From: CAWJKP01 sp963843465
Lineage (GTDB): Bacteria > Planctomycetota > Planctomycetia > Pirellulales > Thermoguttaceae
Assembly: GCA_963843465.1 (NCBI GenBank)
Contig: CAWJKP010000001.1
Span: forward strand, 868,001-932,000
Direction: 5' to 3'
DNA: 64,000 nucleotides
Shown: in pieces, positions 24,659 to 33,193 of the stretch
How the letters are laid out: every line of letters begins with the position of its first letter
Numbering within the stretch: the stretch's first letter is position 1
Program-made: the position numbers and the translations under genes
The notes under the pieces: model-generated
Told to the model about the DNA's origin: nothing
The model's input: the letters and a program-made list of their open reading frames with translations, nothing else
Database searches by the model: none

Positions 24659-25576
24659 CTAGGGCTTGCTCGGTGCGGCCGGTTCGGCGCTGCTGCCGGC
24701 CTTCGCCTTGACGAAGTCGGCTACCGGGAGAAGTCCCTGCTCCACGGCGTAGCCGCGGTCCGTAAACAAGAGGCCGTACTCGCGGACCACAAACTGCCCC
24801 CCTCGGTTTTGATCTTCCATCGCCTGAAGAGCTGCGGCGATGGTTGCCCCTTCCAGCTTTAGTGTTACAACGCCAGCAACGGGAAGTGCGTGTTGGTCGA
24901 GAATGATCGGAATCTTGGCATGGGCCCCAAGAAACTCGACGGCATCCTCAAGCGGCGTACCTACCAGGTCCGCGGTGACCTTCGCGTCGAGAGCCTGGTA
25001 GATCTTCTCGACAATCGGCCCGCGCGGTGTTTGGACGGTTGCGCTGCGAGCGGCGGCCTCCATGGCGGCCGCAGCGGGCATCAGATTCACTTGTCCGGTC
25101 AGATAACGCAGCTCCATCTGGGTTCGCGCCAGCTTGGCCTCGGCATCCACGAGGGCACCCTTGGCGTTTTCCAGTTCTTCCGTCGTCACCGCCGCCTGTT
25201 TGTTGAGCTGTTCGTCCCGTTCGAGCCGGCTTCGAGCCAGTTTGACGGCGCTTTCCTGGACCTGCCGATCGCTCCACAGGGCAACCAGTTGCCGCGCCAC
25301 TTCCAACCGCGTGCTGTTCAACTGCGCCTGGGCCAGTGCGACCTTGGCCCTTGCCGCGATGATTCCGGGATTCCTGTCCATCGCCCGGGCCAGCGACTGA
25401 TCGAGCGTCGCCGCGGGTTCTGCGCCCTTCGCTGAAGGCGAGGACACAGGTAGTTGCCTTTCGATCGGCAGATGCTGCCCTTGGGACCGCTTGGCATTGC
25501 CCAGCAGAAGGGCCGCCAGGAGCAGGCCCCCGATCGCAAAGCGGAAAGACGAGCTAATCTTGCTCGATAGGGACAT
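24659..25576 (-). CDS. Secreted protein with coiled-coil and STN-like domain, ECF operon member
   Basis: The 305-residue product has a signal peptide (hydrophobic core about residues 14-26, end near QGQ). A long Ala/Leu/Glu-rich helical region follows (about 55-165; LARAMDRNPGIIAARAKVALAQAQLN recalls TolC-type coils). A small alpha/beta domain (about 195-285; TPLEDAVEFLGAHAKIPIILD) resembles the secretin/TonB short N-terminal fold. ATG 25576 has AAGGAG eight bases upstream. It is third in an operon after a sigma factor and a membrane protein and is probably exported. The function is not known. Confidence 0.75.
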   Translation of the reverse strand: MSLSSKISSSFRFAIGGLLLAALLLGNAKRSQGQHLPIERQLPVSSPSAKGAEPAATLDQSLARAMDRNPGIIAARAKVALAQAQLNSTRLEVARQLVALWSDRQVQESAVKLARSRLERDEQLNKQAAVTTEELENAKGALVDAEAKLARTQMELRYLTGQVNLMPAAAAMEAAARSATVQTPRGPIVEKIYQALDAKVTADLVGTPLEDAVEFLGAHAKIPIILDQHALPVAGVVTLKLEGATIAAALQAMEDQNRGGQFVVREYGLLFTDRGYAVEQGLLPVADFVKAKAGSSAEPAAPSKP

Positions 25577-26103
25577 GTTTCATCTCCTTGGATCTTGCAT
25601 CCTTGAGGGCCATCAAGAGCCAATTGTCTTCCCTCGACGAGAATGGCCCGTTGTTCGGCCGAAGAAAGGTCGAGAAAGTGCTCGTAGCCGCGGACAGCCA
25701 ACTTCACGTCGCCATGTTCGAGAAGACGGCGGTCCGCGCTGCGGCGGAGGAGTTCAGCGCGGCTCATCTCCTCCGGGGCCACCCGACGGCCGGCGACGCC
25801 GACAGGCCGCGGCGACGACGCCAGGGAGGACGGCGGCTCTTGGCTTGTCGCCACGGGCTCCCTTGACGGCTGGAGGCGACCATCCCCGGTTGGCCGCCAG
25901 ATCCCCGTAGTCGCCATCCCGGCCAGGTAGCAGCCCAGGAGCGATGCCGCCAGGGCGCACCTTTTCAGGCGGCGGCGAAAGCGGACCACGCCGATGGTCT
26001 TGGCAAACACCACCCCGCGCAAACGGTCGTCCCCGCAAGGCCGGCCGTGCGCGCCAAGCAAGCTATCCGTCCGTTCGTCGCGGGGATCGTCAGGCTCCGA
26101 CAT
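25554..26103 (-). CDS. Single-pass membrane protein of ECF operon, frameshifted near its end
   Basis: Second gene of the operon. A cytoplasmic N-terminus precedes one membrane helix (about residues 49-68, CALAASLLGCYLAG), then a Pro/Ser/Arg-rich linker and a helical region (AELLRRSADRRLLEHG, GYEHFLDLSS). After VEG the reading frame slips: removing one A at 25629-25630 restores NWLLMALKDARSKEMKHVPIEQD and a stop at 25554, which overlaps the next gene's start region. Without the correction the frame runs 236 bases further into the next gene. It could regulate the sigma factor, but no known anti-sigma motif is visible. Confidence 0.65.
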
Positions 26104-26118
26104 GATCCAGCAGCCCTT

Positions 26119-26694
26119 TCAGCAATGATCGGTCCGCCTTGCCGCAAAGCCCTGCTTGTCGTAGAAGTCGCGAAACGCCTGCCGGGCGCGGCTCAGGAGC
26201 GACTCGATGGTCTTGGGGCTCTCGTTCCAGCGCAGGGCAATCTCCGCCACGGACAGGCCATCCAGGTACTTCGCCCGCAAAACGGCCTCTTGACGCTCGG
26301 GGAGGGAGCCGAGAGCGGCGGCAATTCCCTCCTGCCGCCGACGGTCCTCGCACCCTGATTCCACGGCAACGCATCTCCGCGCCGCCTGCTCGCGTTTCAA
26401 CCGCCTCCGCTGCTTCCGCAGATCGTGCCGCAGGACGTTGGCGGCAATTCCCCGCAACCAGTCAAGAAAGCTGCCTTTCCGGGGGTCGAAACGCCGAACG
26501 TGCCGTACGGCGGTCAACCACGTCTCTTGCGCGATTTCATCGGCCCGGTCCCTCCGTCCGCCCGAGCGCCAAAGGATGTAGGTGTACAGATCGTCGAAGG
26601 TCGCATCGTACCACGCCTGCCAGGCGTGTTCGTCACCCGCCAGGACCGAACGGCGCAGCACCTCCTCCGCTTGCACGCGGTCCACGGGGTCCAT
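26119..26694 (-). CDS. ECF-family RNA polymerase sigma factor
   Basis: The 191-residue protein shows region 2 (about residues 20-95: DDLYTYILWRSGG, ADEIAQETWLTAVRHVRRF, then SFLDWLRGIAANVLRHDLR) and the region 4 HTH (about 130-180: LPERQEAVLRAKYLDGLSVAEIALRW, then SPKTIESLLSRARQAFR). It heads an operon with a membrane protein starting 15 bases downstream and a secreted coiled-coil protein. The operon layout suggests envelope sensing; the signal is unknown. Confidence 0.92.
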   Translation of the reverse strand: MDPVDRVQAEEVLRRSVLAGDEHAWQAWYDATFDDLYTYILWRSGGRRDRADEIAQETWLTAVRHVRRFDPRKGSFLDWLRGIAANVLRHDLRKQRRRLKREQAARRCVAVESGCEDRRRQEGIAAALGSLPERQEAVLRAKYLDGLSVAEIALRWNESPKTIESLLSRARQAFRDFYDKQGFAARRTDHC

Positions 26695-26775
26695 GCGGCA
26701 ACCTCACTGCCCGGCGGCTCACCGTTCCAGAAGACTATTGCCCGCACGATGCGAGAATCCTTCGATCTCGATGCC

Positions 26776-28248
26776 TCAAACCTCGTCCGGCACGACGTAG
26801 GGCTTGCGGTAGTCGCGGGTCAGCAGCTTGTCGGCAGCCGGATTGTCGATGAACTTCTCGGTCTCCGGATCGAAGGCCAGCTTCGGACCGAGCGTGTAGC
26901 TGGCCTTGCCCAGATCGAGCCCCAACGCGCCGACCAGGTTGTCCTTGATCGCTTGGATCAATTGCTCGACCAGCGGATGCTCGGGGAAACCCTCGGGCTT
27001 CTGGCTGAAAGGGACTTCCCGGCCGAGCCGGTAAGAGATGTTGCCCAGGTGGCACAGCGCGGCGGAGCGGTGGCCCTGGAGGATCTCGGCGTTCAGCTCG
27101 TCCCGCTTGCGGCTGCGGACGCAGTTGATGAAATTGCCGAAGTGGCCGCCCTCCGGGTCGCGGTCTGCGACCGCGGCCAGTTTCTCCCCCTTGCCCTGGC
27201 CCTTGGGGTAGAACTTGCCGCCGATGATGTTGCCCGCTTCGAGATAGAAGTCCGCGCCGACCTTGAAGGGGAAATTCAGCCCGCCTTTCTTCTTGCCTTC
27301 GACCAGGCCCCGGGTCTCGAAGATCAACAGCGTGCCGTCGAAGTCGTAGACCGACAATTCCATGTTGGGCGTCTGGCCCTGATCGCGGTAGTCGGGCGTG
27401 TTGACCCAGCGGCCGCCCAGCGTCACCACGCTCTTGGGCAGCGTCTGACCGATGCCCCAGCGGCAGAGGTCCATCTCGTGGACGCCCTGGTTGCCCACGT
27501 CGCCGTTGCCCGTGTCCCAGAACCAGTGCCAGTTGTAATGGACCAGGTTCTCGTGGTAGGGCTGCTGCGGGGCCGGACCCAGCCAGAGGTCGAAATCCAG
27601 CGCCGCGGGCGGAGTCGCGAAGGGCTTGAAGCCGATGCTCCACCGCGGCTTGCAGCAGTAGCCCTTGGCGACCAGCAGCCGGCCGTACTTGCCGCTGGCG
27701 ATCGCCGCCACGGCATGCGCCTTGCCGGAGTCGGAGCGGCTCTGCGTGCCGTGCTGCACGATGCGGTCGTACTTCCGCGCGGCCTCGACCAGCTTGCGGC
27801 CCTCGAAGACGTTATGGCTGCAAGGCTTCTCCACGTAAACGTCCTTGCCCGCCTGGCAGGACCAGATCGCCAAGAGCGAATGCCAGTGGTTGCAGGAGGC
27901 GATGGAGATCGCGTCCAGGTCCTTGTCTTCCAGGGCCTTGCGGATGTCCTGGAAGCACTGGGGCGTGTTGCCGCCCCGCGTCTGGACCTGCTTGACGCGG
28001 TTGGCAAAGGTGCGGCGGTCGGGATCGATGAGGTGCGTGACCTGCACGTTCTTCAGGTCCGAATAGCCCTTGATATGGTCGCCGCCGCGGCCGTGGATGC
28101 CGGCCACGCCGACGCGGACCGTCTCGTTGGCCCCGAGGATCTTGTGCTGGCTGTCGGCGATGGCCAGCCGGGCGGGGATTCCGCTGCCGGCCACGGCGGC
28201 CAGCGCGGCCGCCTGTTGGAGAAAATGGCGTCGAGTCTGTCGGGACAT
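26776..28248 (-). CDS. Tat-exported Gfo/Idh/MocA-family oxidoreductase
   Basis: The 490-residue protein begins SRQTRRHFLQQAAALAAVAG, a twin-arginine signal. The Rossmann part starts VRVGVAGIHGRGG near residue 44 and contains the family EKP motif (YVEKPCSHN, near 140), a conserved Lys of the active site. The C-terminal alpha/beta domain includes HYNWHWFWDTGNGDVGNQGVHEMDLCRWG. These enzymes use NAD(P) to oxidise or reduce sugars; exported planctomycete members carry the cofactor through Tat. The substrate is unknown. It stands alone, with a G-rich tract just upstream of its start. Confidence 0.93.
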   Translation of the reverse strand: MSRQTRRHFLQQAAALAAVAGSGIPARLAIADSQHKILGANETVRVGVAGIHGRGGDHIKGYSDLKNVQVTHLIDPDRRTFANRVKQVQTRGGNTPQCFQDIRKALEDKDLDAISIASCNHWHSLLAIWSCQAGKDVYVEKPCSHNVFEGRKLVEAARKYDRIVQHGTQSRSDSGKAHAVAAIASGKYGRLLVAKGYCCKPRWSIGFKPFATPPAALDFDLWLGPAPQQPYHENLVHYNWHWFWDTGNGDVGNQGVHEMDLCRWGIGQTLPKSVVTLGGRWVNTPDYRDQGQTPNMELSVYDFDGTLLIFETRGLVEGKKKGGLNFPFKVGADFYLEAGNIIGGKFYPKGQGKGEKLAAVADRDPEGGHFGNFINCVRSRKRDELNAEILQGHRSAALCHLGNISYRLGREVPFSQKPEGFPEHPLVEQLIQAIKDNLVGALGLDLGKASYTLGPKLAFDPETEKFIDNPAADKLLTRDYRKPYVVPDEV

Positions 28249-28266
28249 GGAAGGGCTCCTGGAAGC

Positions 28267-28304
28267 GGGGCTGGGGGGCGGGAATCGGGGGCCGGGGGCC
28301 GGGG
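28267..28304. promoter_or_regulatory. G-run tract, potential G-quadruplex
   Basis: At least six runs of three or more G (28267-28270, 28273-28278, 28280-28282, 28287-28291, 28294-28298, 28301-28304) are separated by 1-4 bases. It lies 19 bases before the minus-strand oxidoreductase start, so the C-rich strand would be in its mRNA leader or promoter. Confidence 0.55.
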
Positions 28305-28619
28305 CCAGTGGTAAATGACAGCCTATGGTACGGTGAGCTGCGAGTCAACCAATTGAATCTCATGGCGCTGCCTCATGACCGCTGAGAGCGATCTCCGGGC
28401 CAATCTCTAAAGCCTGTCCCGGCACCTGCGCAAGGCGCGTCCGGGCCGGCCCGGCTCGGACTCCCGCCCCCCCGCCCCCCGACGCTGGCCTGAAGAAAAT
28501 GCCATACTTGAAAAATGGTGGCCCGCAGGAGCGGACCATGAGTGGCACAGGCATCTTGCCTGTGTTGCCTGGACACAGGCTGGAAGCCTGTGCCACAACC
28601 GAAAGGGTGGAGTCTCTTG
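28305..28619. repeat. Intergenic region with nested inverted repeat
   Basis: TGGCACAGGC (28543-28552) pairs with GCCTGTGCCA (28586-28595), enclosing GCCTGTGT (28558-28565) paired with ACACAGGC (28573-28580). C-rich runs fill 28467-28483. No gene is seen. Confidence 0.65.
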
Positions 28620-29666
28620 GTGGAAATCCCCTTCAGCGACGACCCGATCGTGATCTTGCTGCCGGTCTTTAACGATTGGGAGGCTTTCGAGATGCTCCTG
28701 GAGCGGCTCGATGCGATTCTCTTTCGCGAGAGAGTGGAGGCCGACGTCTTGGTGGTCGACGACGGCTCGTCGCTCCCGGGCGGGACACCCTGCTGCGGAG
28801 GGGGGTTCGCCGCGATCCGCCAGCTCCGCGTGCTGAGGCTCCGCCGCAACCTGGGCCACCAAAGGGCGATCGCCGTCGGGCTGGCCTACGTGGAGGCCAA
28901 GTGGCCCTGCCGGGCCGTGGTGGTCATGGACAGCGACGGCGAGGACGACCCCCGCGACGTCCCCCGCTTGTTGGAAGAGTGCCAGGCCCAACAGTACCAG
29001 AAGATCGTCTTCGCCGAGCGGTCCAAACGTTCCGAGAGTTGGCTCTTTCGCGTCTTCTACGCGCTTTACCAACTGCTTCATCGGCTGCTCACCGGGCAGC
29101 GGGTCCGCGTGGGCAATTTCAGCGTCATTCCCCGCCCACGGCTTACGAGCCTTGTCGCAGTGGCCGAGCTCTGGAACCATTACGCGGCCGCCGTCTTCAA
29201 GTCGCGGCAACCCTGCTGCCGTGTCGCCGCCTGCCGCGCCCCGCGGTTGGCCGGACGCTCGCGGATGAACTTCGTCAGCCTCGTGATCCACGGTCTCAGC
29301 GCGATCTCGGTCCACGCCGACGTGGTCGGCGTGCGGCTGCTGATTGCCAGTCTCCTGGGCATCCTGTTGGCGGCGGCCGGCCTGGCGGCGATCGTGGCCG
29401 TCCGCCTGCTGACGACGCTGGCCATCCCCGGCTGGGCCACGTCGGCGGCAGGCATCCTGGCGGTGGTGCTGCTGGAGTTGGTGCTCTTCTCGATCGTCTT
29501 CTGCTTCATGACGCTCAGCAACCGCCAAGGCACCACGGTCCTGCCCCTGCGGGACTACCCCTACTTCGTCGCTTCCGTGGAACGGCTCGACTGTCCCCCT
29601 CTCCCTCCGGGAGAGGGTTGGGGTGAGGGGATCGACGATGGACGACGCACTGTCGGCGCCACCTAA
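28620..29666 (+). CDS. GT2-family glycosyltransferase with C-terminal membrane helices
   Basis: The GT-A fold is seen from IVILLPVFNDWEAFEMLLERL to VLVVDDGSS (near residue 45), then RNLGHQRAIAVGLAY and VVVMDSDGEDDP with the nucleotide/metal-binding acidic motif. Two hydrophobic segments (about 235-262 and 270-296) anchor it in the membrane, as in DPM1- or GtrB-like enzymes that charge polyprenyl phosphate. GTG 28620 has GGAG seven bases upstream. The frame is open back to 28542, but that part is repeat-encoded (AQASCLC, TGWKPVP). The last 20 or so residues also derive from a low-complexity repeat (PPLPPGEGWGEG). Confidence 0.85.
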   Translation: MEIPFSDDPIVILLPVFNDWEAFEMLLERLDAILFRERVEADVLVVDDGSSLPGGTPCCGGGFAAIRQLRVLRLRRNLGHQRAIAVGLAYVEAKWPCRAVVVMDSDGEDDPRDVPRLLEECQAQQYQKIVFAERSKRSESWLFRVFYALYQLLHRLLTGQRVRVGNFSVIPRPRLTSLVAVAELWNHYAAAVFKSRQPCCRVAACRAPRLAGRSRMNFVSLVIHGLSAISVHADVVGVRLLIASLLGILLAAAGLAAIVAVRLLTTLAIPGWATSAAGILAVVLLELVLFSIVFCFMTLSNRQGTTVLPLRDYPYFVASVERLDCPPLPPGEGWGEGIDDGRRTVGAT

Positions 29667-29749
29667 GCTTCGATTTTCGGCTGCTACTTGTTACAATACC
29701 TGCGGAGGGATGTTATATTTAACGGAATCCTACTGCGAAACCAATATTT

Positions 29750-30163
29750 ATGGCCACCGGAATGTCGGTTTCTGAAGCGGCGGCACTGCTAAATGCCAAC
29801 AAGGAGATCATGGAAAGGCTGGGAGCCCTTGAGGCACGAGTGGCAAAGTTTGAAGATGTTCCTCAGCCTTTTGTAGTGCCGATCAACACGCTTGCTCCGC
29901 AGCCGTTTGGCCTGAATGGCCCGTTGTCGGTGCTCGTTGAACCAGTTCTGGACGATTCGGACGAGGCTTGCGAGTACGTTGCAAGCCTTGTTGATGCGGG
30001 GATTGCCGCCACGGGCGAAACTGTTGAAGAGGCTGTATCGCTCCTGAAGGGCAGAATGGTAACTGAATACACATTGTTGACCAAGCTTCCGCCAGAACGG
30101 CTCGGCAAGATTCCTAGGCAGCAGCTTGCCGTCCTTCAAGCAGTCATGCGAAGGATTGACTGA
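29750..30163 (+). CDS. HicB-like protein, possible antitoxin
   Basis: The 137-residue protein has an N-terminal coiled segment (ANKEIMERLGALEARVAKFE). A segment at about residues 55-110 recalls the partial RNase-H fold of HicB: LSVLVEPVLDDSDEACEYVASLVDAG, GIAATGETVEEAVSLLKGRM. It is richer in A/T than its neighbours. Its stop overlaps the next start (TGATG). No ribosome site is visible, and an AT-rich stretch with TTATATTT at 29712 may be a promoter. HicB identity is an inference from pattern and from its partner; I would not call it certain. Confidence 0.55.
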   Translation: MATGMSVSEAAALLNANKEIMERLGALEARVAKFEDVPQPFVVPINTLAPQPFGLNGPLSVLVEPVLDDSDEACEYVASLVDAGIAATGETVEEAVSLLKGRMVTEYTLLTKLPPERLGKIPRQQLAVLQAVMRRID

Positions 30164-30477
30164 TGGTTAGAAGAAGTCGAAATCAAATCACGAAAGACTT
30201 GGCGCTGAAGATCGTTAAGAAACTAAACGCTGTTGACGAAAGCTTGCCGGGCGACGCGCACGACACGTATGGCGTATACCACAACGAAGTGCGGGTGTCA
30301 TCCTTTGGCGTTCGCCGGTCGTCTCAAAAGGACATAGGACATGACCATGTTCCCGTCGAACTTCGTGTCGGGCCGCACTTTGCTAAGGAATTGGGCCAAT
30401 GCCCTAAGTCAAGGGAAGACTACCTGCGTAAGATCGGTGAGTTAGACCCTCCAGAAGCGCAGGAAGAGGCTGGGTAG
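30163..30477 (+). CDS. Small protein coupled to the HicB-like gene, possible toxin
   Basis: A 104-residue basic protein. DIGHDHVPVELRVGPHFAKELGQCPKS and the YLRKIGEL ending recall HicA-like or related small nucleic-acid-binding toxins, including a possibly catalytic HDH. The N-terminal half (LALKIVKKLNAVDE, AHDTYGVYHNEVRV) could hold another conserved His. Start ATG overlaps the upstream stop. Gene order antitoxin-then-toxin, overlap and base composition fit a TA module. Not a recognised family by eye, so the toxin label is tentative. Confidence 0.5.
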   Translation: MVRRSRNQITKDLALKIVKKLNAVDESLPGDAHDTYGVYHNEVRVSSFGVRRSSQKDIGHDHVPVELRVGPHFAKELGQCPKSREDYLRKIGELDPPEAQEEAG

Positions 30478-30506
30478 CAGCTCAATGTTTCGGCAAAGTA
30501 CCAAAA

Positions 30507-32315
30507 TCAAGACGCCTTCTTCCTCGCCAGCTTCTTCCGCGCGTTCTGCCCGAGGACGATCTTGCGTATGCGGATCTTGCCGGGCGTGACCTCGACCAGC
30601 TCGTCCTCGGCGATGTATTCCAGCGCGGCCTCGAGGGTCATCAGCCGCGGCGGCTTGAGGATGATGTTCTCGTCGTTATGGGCGGCGCGCATGTTGGTCA
30701 GTTTCTTTTCCTTGGTGGGGTTGACCGGCATGTCCTCCGAGCGGCTGTTCTCGCCGACGATCATCCCCTCGTAGACCTCGTCGCCCGGGCTGACGAACAT
30801 CTCGGCCCGCTCTTGCAGGTTGTCCAGGGCGAAGCCCACCGCCCTGCCGGCGACCATCGAGACCAGCACGCCGGTGGTCCGTCCCGGGATCTCCCCCTCC
30901 ATGGGCTTGTAGTGGTCGAAACGGTGGTGCAGGATGGCTGTTCCCTGGGTGGCGTTCAAGAGCCGGGTCCGCAGGCCGATCAGTCCCCGGGCGGGGATCG
31001 AGAAGACGAGGTAGTTGTAGTTGTCGTGGTGCGCGATCTCCGCAAGCTGGCCGCGGCGGGCGCCGACCAGCTCCATCACCGGGCCCATGCGGTCCGGCGG
31101 CACTTCCACCACCAGCGACTCGAAGGGCTCTTCCTTCACCCCGTTGCGCTCGTGGAGGATCACCTTGGGCTTGCCCACCGAAAGCTCGTAGCCTTCCCGC
31201 CGCATGGTCTCGATCAGCACGCCCAGGTGCAACAGCCCGCGGCCGGAGACGTTGAACGCCTCCCCTTCCGGCTCGACCCGCAAAGCGACGTTCTTCTCCA
31301 GCTCCCGCAGCAGGCGCTGGCGGAGATGGCGGGAGGTGACGTACTTGCCTTCGCGGCCGGCCAGCGGCGAGTTGTTGATGCTGAAGACCATTTGCAGCGT
31401 GGGCTCGTCGACCGTCAACCGCGGTAGGGCTTGGGGATGCTCGGGATCGCTGATCGTATCGCCGATGGAGACCGTTTCCAGGCCGACCACGGCGGCCACG
31501 TCGCCGGCCGTGGCCTCGTTCACCTCGCGGCGTCCCAGCTTGTCGAAGACGAAGACCGTGACCGCCTTGCCCATGACGATCCCTTGGCTCTGCATCAGGG
31601 CGACCTGCTGTCCCTGGACGATCTGGCCCGACTGGATCCGCCCGACGGCGATCCGGCCCACGTAGTCGGACCAGTCGAGATTGGTGACCAGCATTTGCAG
31701 CGGGGCGTCGGCGACGATCTCGGGGCCGGGGATCTTCTCCAGCACCATGTCCAAGAGCGGCCTCATGGAATCGCCCGGCTGTGCCGGGTCGTGCGTCGCG
31801 TAGCCCAGCCGGCCGCTGCTGAAGATGTGGGGGAAATCGCTGAGCTTCTCGTCGGCGCCCAGGTGCAGGAAGAGCTCGAAGGTCTCGTTGAGCACCTCGA
31901 AGGGCCGGGCGTCGGCACGGTCGATCTTGTTGATTACGACAATCGGCTGCAAATGGCACTCCAGGGCCTTGGAGAGCACGAATCGGGTCTGAGGCAGCGG
32001 GCCCTCGGCGGCGTCGACCAGCACCAGGGCGCCGTCGGCCATCCGCAGCACGCGCTCGACCTCGCCGCCGAAATCGGCATGGCCCGGGGTGTCGATAAGG
32101 TTGATTTTCACCCCCTTGTAGGGTAGGGCGATGTTCTTGGCCAGGATCGTGATCCCGCGTTCCCGCTCGAGCTCGTTGGAGTCGAGGATGCACTCTCCGA
32201 CGAGCTGGTTGGCCCGGAACTCACCACTCTGGCGGAGTAGGGCGTCGACCAAAGTGGTCTTCCCGTGGTCCACGTGAGCGATGATCGCCAGATTACGGAT
32301 GTCGTTGCGTCGCAT
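30507..32315 (-). CDS. typA: Ribosome-associated GTPase BipA/TypA
   Basis: This translational GTPase binds the 70S ribosome and supports 50S assembly and stress responses. The G domain has AHVDHGKTTLVDALL (G1), RGITI (G2), DTPGHADFGGEV (G3) and NKIDRADAR (G4). EF-Tu-like and EF-G-like domains follow, and the BipA-specific C-terminus ends with a Lys-rich tail. ATG 32315 gives the standard MRRNDIRNLAIIAHVDHGKTT start; a GTG at 32336 is in frame but adds only seven residues. The length, about 602 residues, is normal. Confidence 0.96.
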   Translation of the reverse strand: MRRNDIRNLAIIAHVDHGKTTLVDALLRQSGEFRANQLVGECILDSNELERERGITILAKNIALPYKGVKINLIDTPGHADFGGEVERVLRMADGALVLVDAAEGPLPQTRFVLSKALECHLQPIVVINKIDRADARPFEVLNETFELFLHLGADEKLSDFPHIFSSGRLGYATHDPAQPGDSMRPLLDMVLEKIPGPEIVADAPLQMLVTNLDWSDYVGRIAVGRIQSGQIVQGQQVALMQSQGIVMGKAVTVFVFDKLGRREVNEATAGDVAAVVGLETVSIGDTISDPEHPQALPRLTVDEPTLQMVFSINNSPLAGREGKYVTSRHLRQRLLRELEKNVALRVEPEGEAFNVSGRGLLHLGVLIETMRREGYELSVGKPKVILHERNGVKEEPFESLVVEVPPDRMGPVMELVGARRGQLAEIAHHDNYNYLVFSIPARGLIGLRTRLLNATQGTAILHHRFDHYKPMEGEIPGRTTGVLVSMVAGRAVGFALDNLQERAEMFVSPGDEVYEGMIVGENSRSEDMPVNPTKEKKLTNMRAAHNDENIILKPPRLMTLEAALEYIAEDELVEVTPGKIRIRKIVLGQNARKKLARKKAS

Positions 32316-32524
32316 GGCAATACGGCTACGGCCCACACCTCGGCGGCAAAGCCCTAAGTATAGCAGAAATGCTACGACACGCTAGGATTCGGTGTGCCGG
32401 TCACCACGTTCGATCAGCTTTCTGACGCTTGATGGGGAATCTCGAATGCTCAGAAGAAGACCCACCCAGCCTGGAGGCCGAGTGGGTTCTCGTGATCCTC
32501 TTCTCAGATTCCTTGAGCCTGGCG

Positions 32525-32690
32525 TCAGCTCATCTGAATGGGAATCTTCTTGACTTCGGGCTTCTTCTCCTCGGGCAGTTGCAGCTTGAAGGTGAGCGTC
32601 AGGATGCCGTCCTTCAGCTCCGCCGCCGGTTCGCCCTCGATGTTTTCGGGTAGGCGTAGTCCCAAGAACCGCGTCCCCGGGGACATCCAC
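32525..32690 (-). pseudogene. 3' fragment of an HSP20 small heat-shock protein gene
   Basis: The readable part, GLRLPENIEG, ELKDGILTLTF and KPEVKKIPIQ, is the end of an alpha-crystallin domain and its C-terminal extension. The first two thirds of the family are absent. Similarity stops near 32690 where a DUF1559-like fragment begins on the other strand. Confidence 0.6.
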
Positions 32691-32756
32691 CTGGAAATCT
32701 TCCGCTGTCCCAGCGATTCCGGCGCAACCGCGGGTCCGGCGGAAACCACCTACGTG
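32691..32756 (+). pseudogene. DUF1559 gene fragment
   Basis: Translation gives LEIFRCPSDSG then AETTYVR. The same motif occurs in the two DUF1559 genes (IFRCPSDPG then SAETSYVRV). Only about 22 codons remain, stuck between an hsp20 fragment and a phosphatase gene. It supplies the stop codon of the latter on the opposite strand. Confidence 0.6.
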
Positions 32757-33193
32757 AGGTCGTCGGCGAGCAATCTTTCCACCAGGGCCCGAACATTCCC
32801 ATCGAGGGCAGGCAAAGCCTCCTCGGGCTCGGCACAGTCGAGGTCGTCGACGTGCCAGTATTCAACCAGGTTGGTCCAGAGCGGAAACTGTTCCCTCAGC
32901 ATGGCCCGGTGCTCGGCCTCCTTGACGGCGATCACCAGATCGGAACCGGCCAGATCGCTAAGAGTCAGTTCGAGCGGATGCCGGTGTTCGCCGTTGATCG
33001 AAATGCCCCGCAGCTTGAGGCCCTCCACGGCATAGCGGGAGATTGGCCCGATGTTGCCATATTGCCCGGCCCGTAAGCCTCTGGAATCGGCCCGCCAAGG
33101 CAAATCCGATCTCTCGGCCAACCAGTTGAAAAAGTGCTCCGCGAACCGGCTGCGGTAGTAATTGGCCGAGCAGAGGAAAAGGACTTGCTTCAT
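32750..33193 (-). CDS. Low-molecular-weight protein tyrosine phosphatase-like protein
   Basis: The 147-residue protein opens MKQVLFLCSANYYRSRFAE, a C-x5-R-S phosphate loop as in low-molecular-weight phosphatases and ArsC-type reductases. The Gly of the usual loop is replaced (SANYY), so the substrate may be unusual. A late Asp for acid catalysis could be in WHVDDLD. ATG 33193 is used; a second ATG is at 33202. The C-terminus ends in a codon shared with a DUF1559 fragment, so the last residues may not be original. Confidence 0.75.
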   Translation of the reverse strand: MKQVLFLCSANYYRSRFAEHFFNWLAERSDLPWRADSRGLRAGQYGNIGPISRYAVEGLKLRGISINGEHRHPLELTLSDLAGSDLVIAVKEAEHRAMLREQFPLWTNLVEYWHVDDLDCAEPEEALPALDGNVRALVERLLADDLT

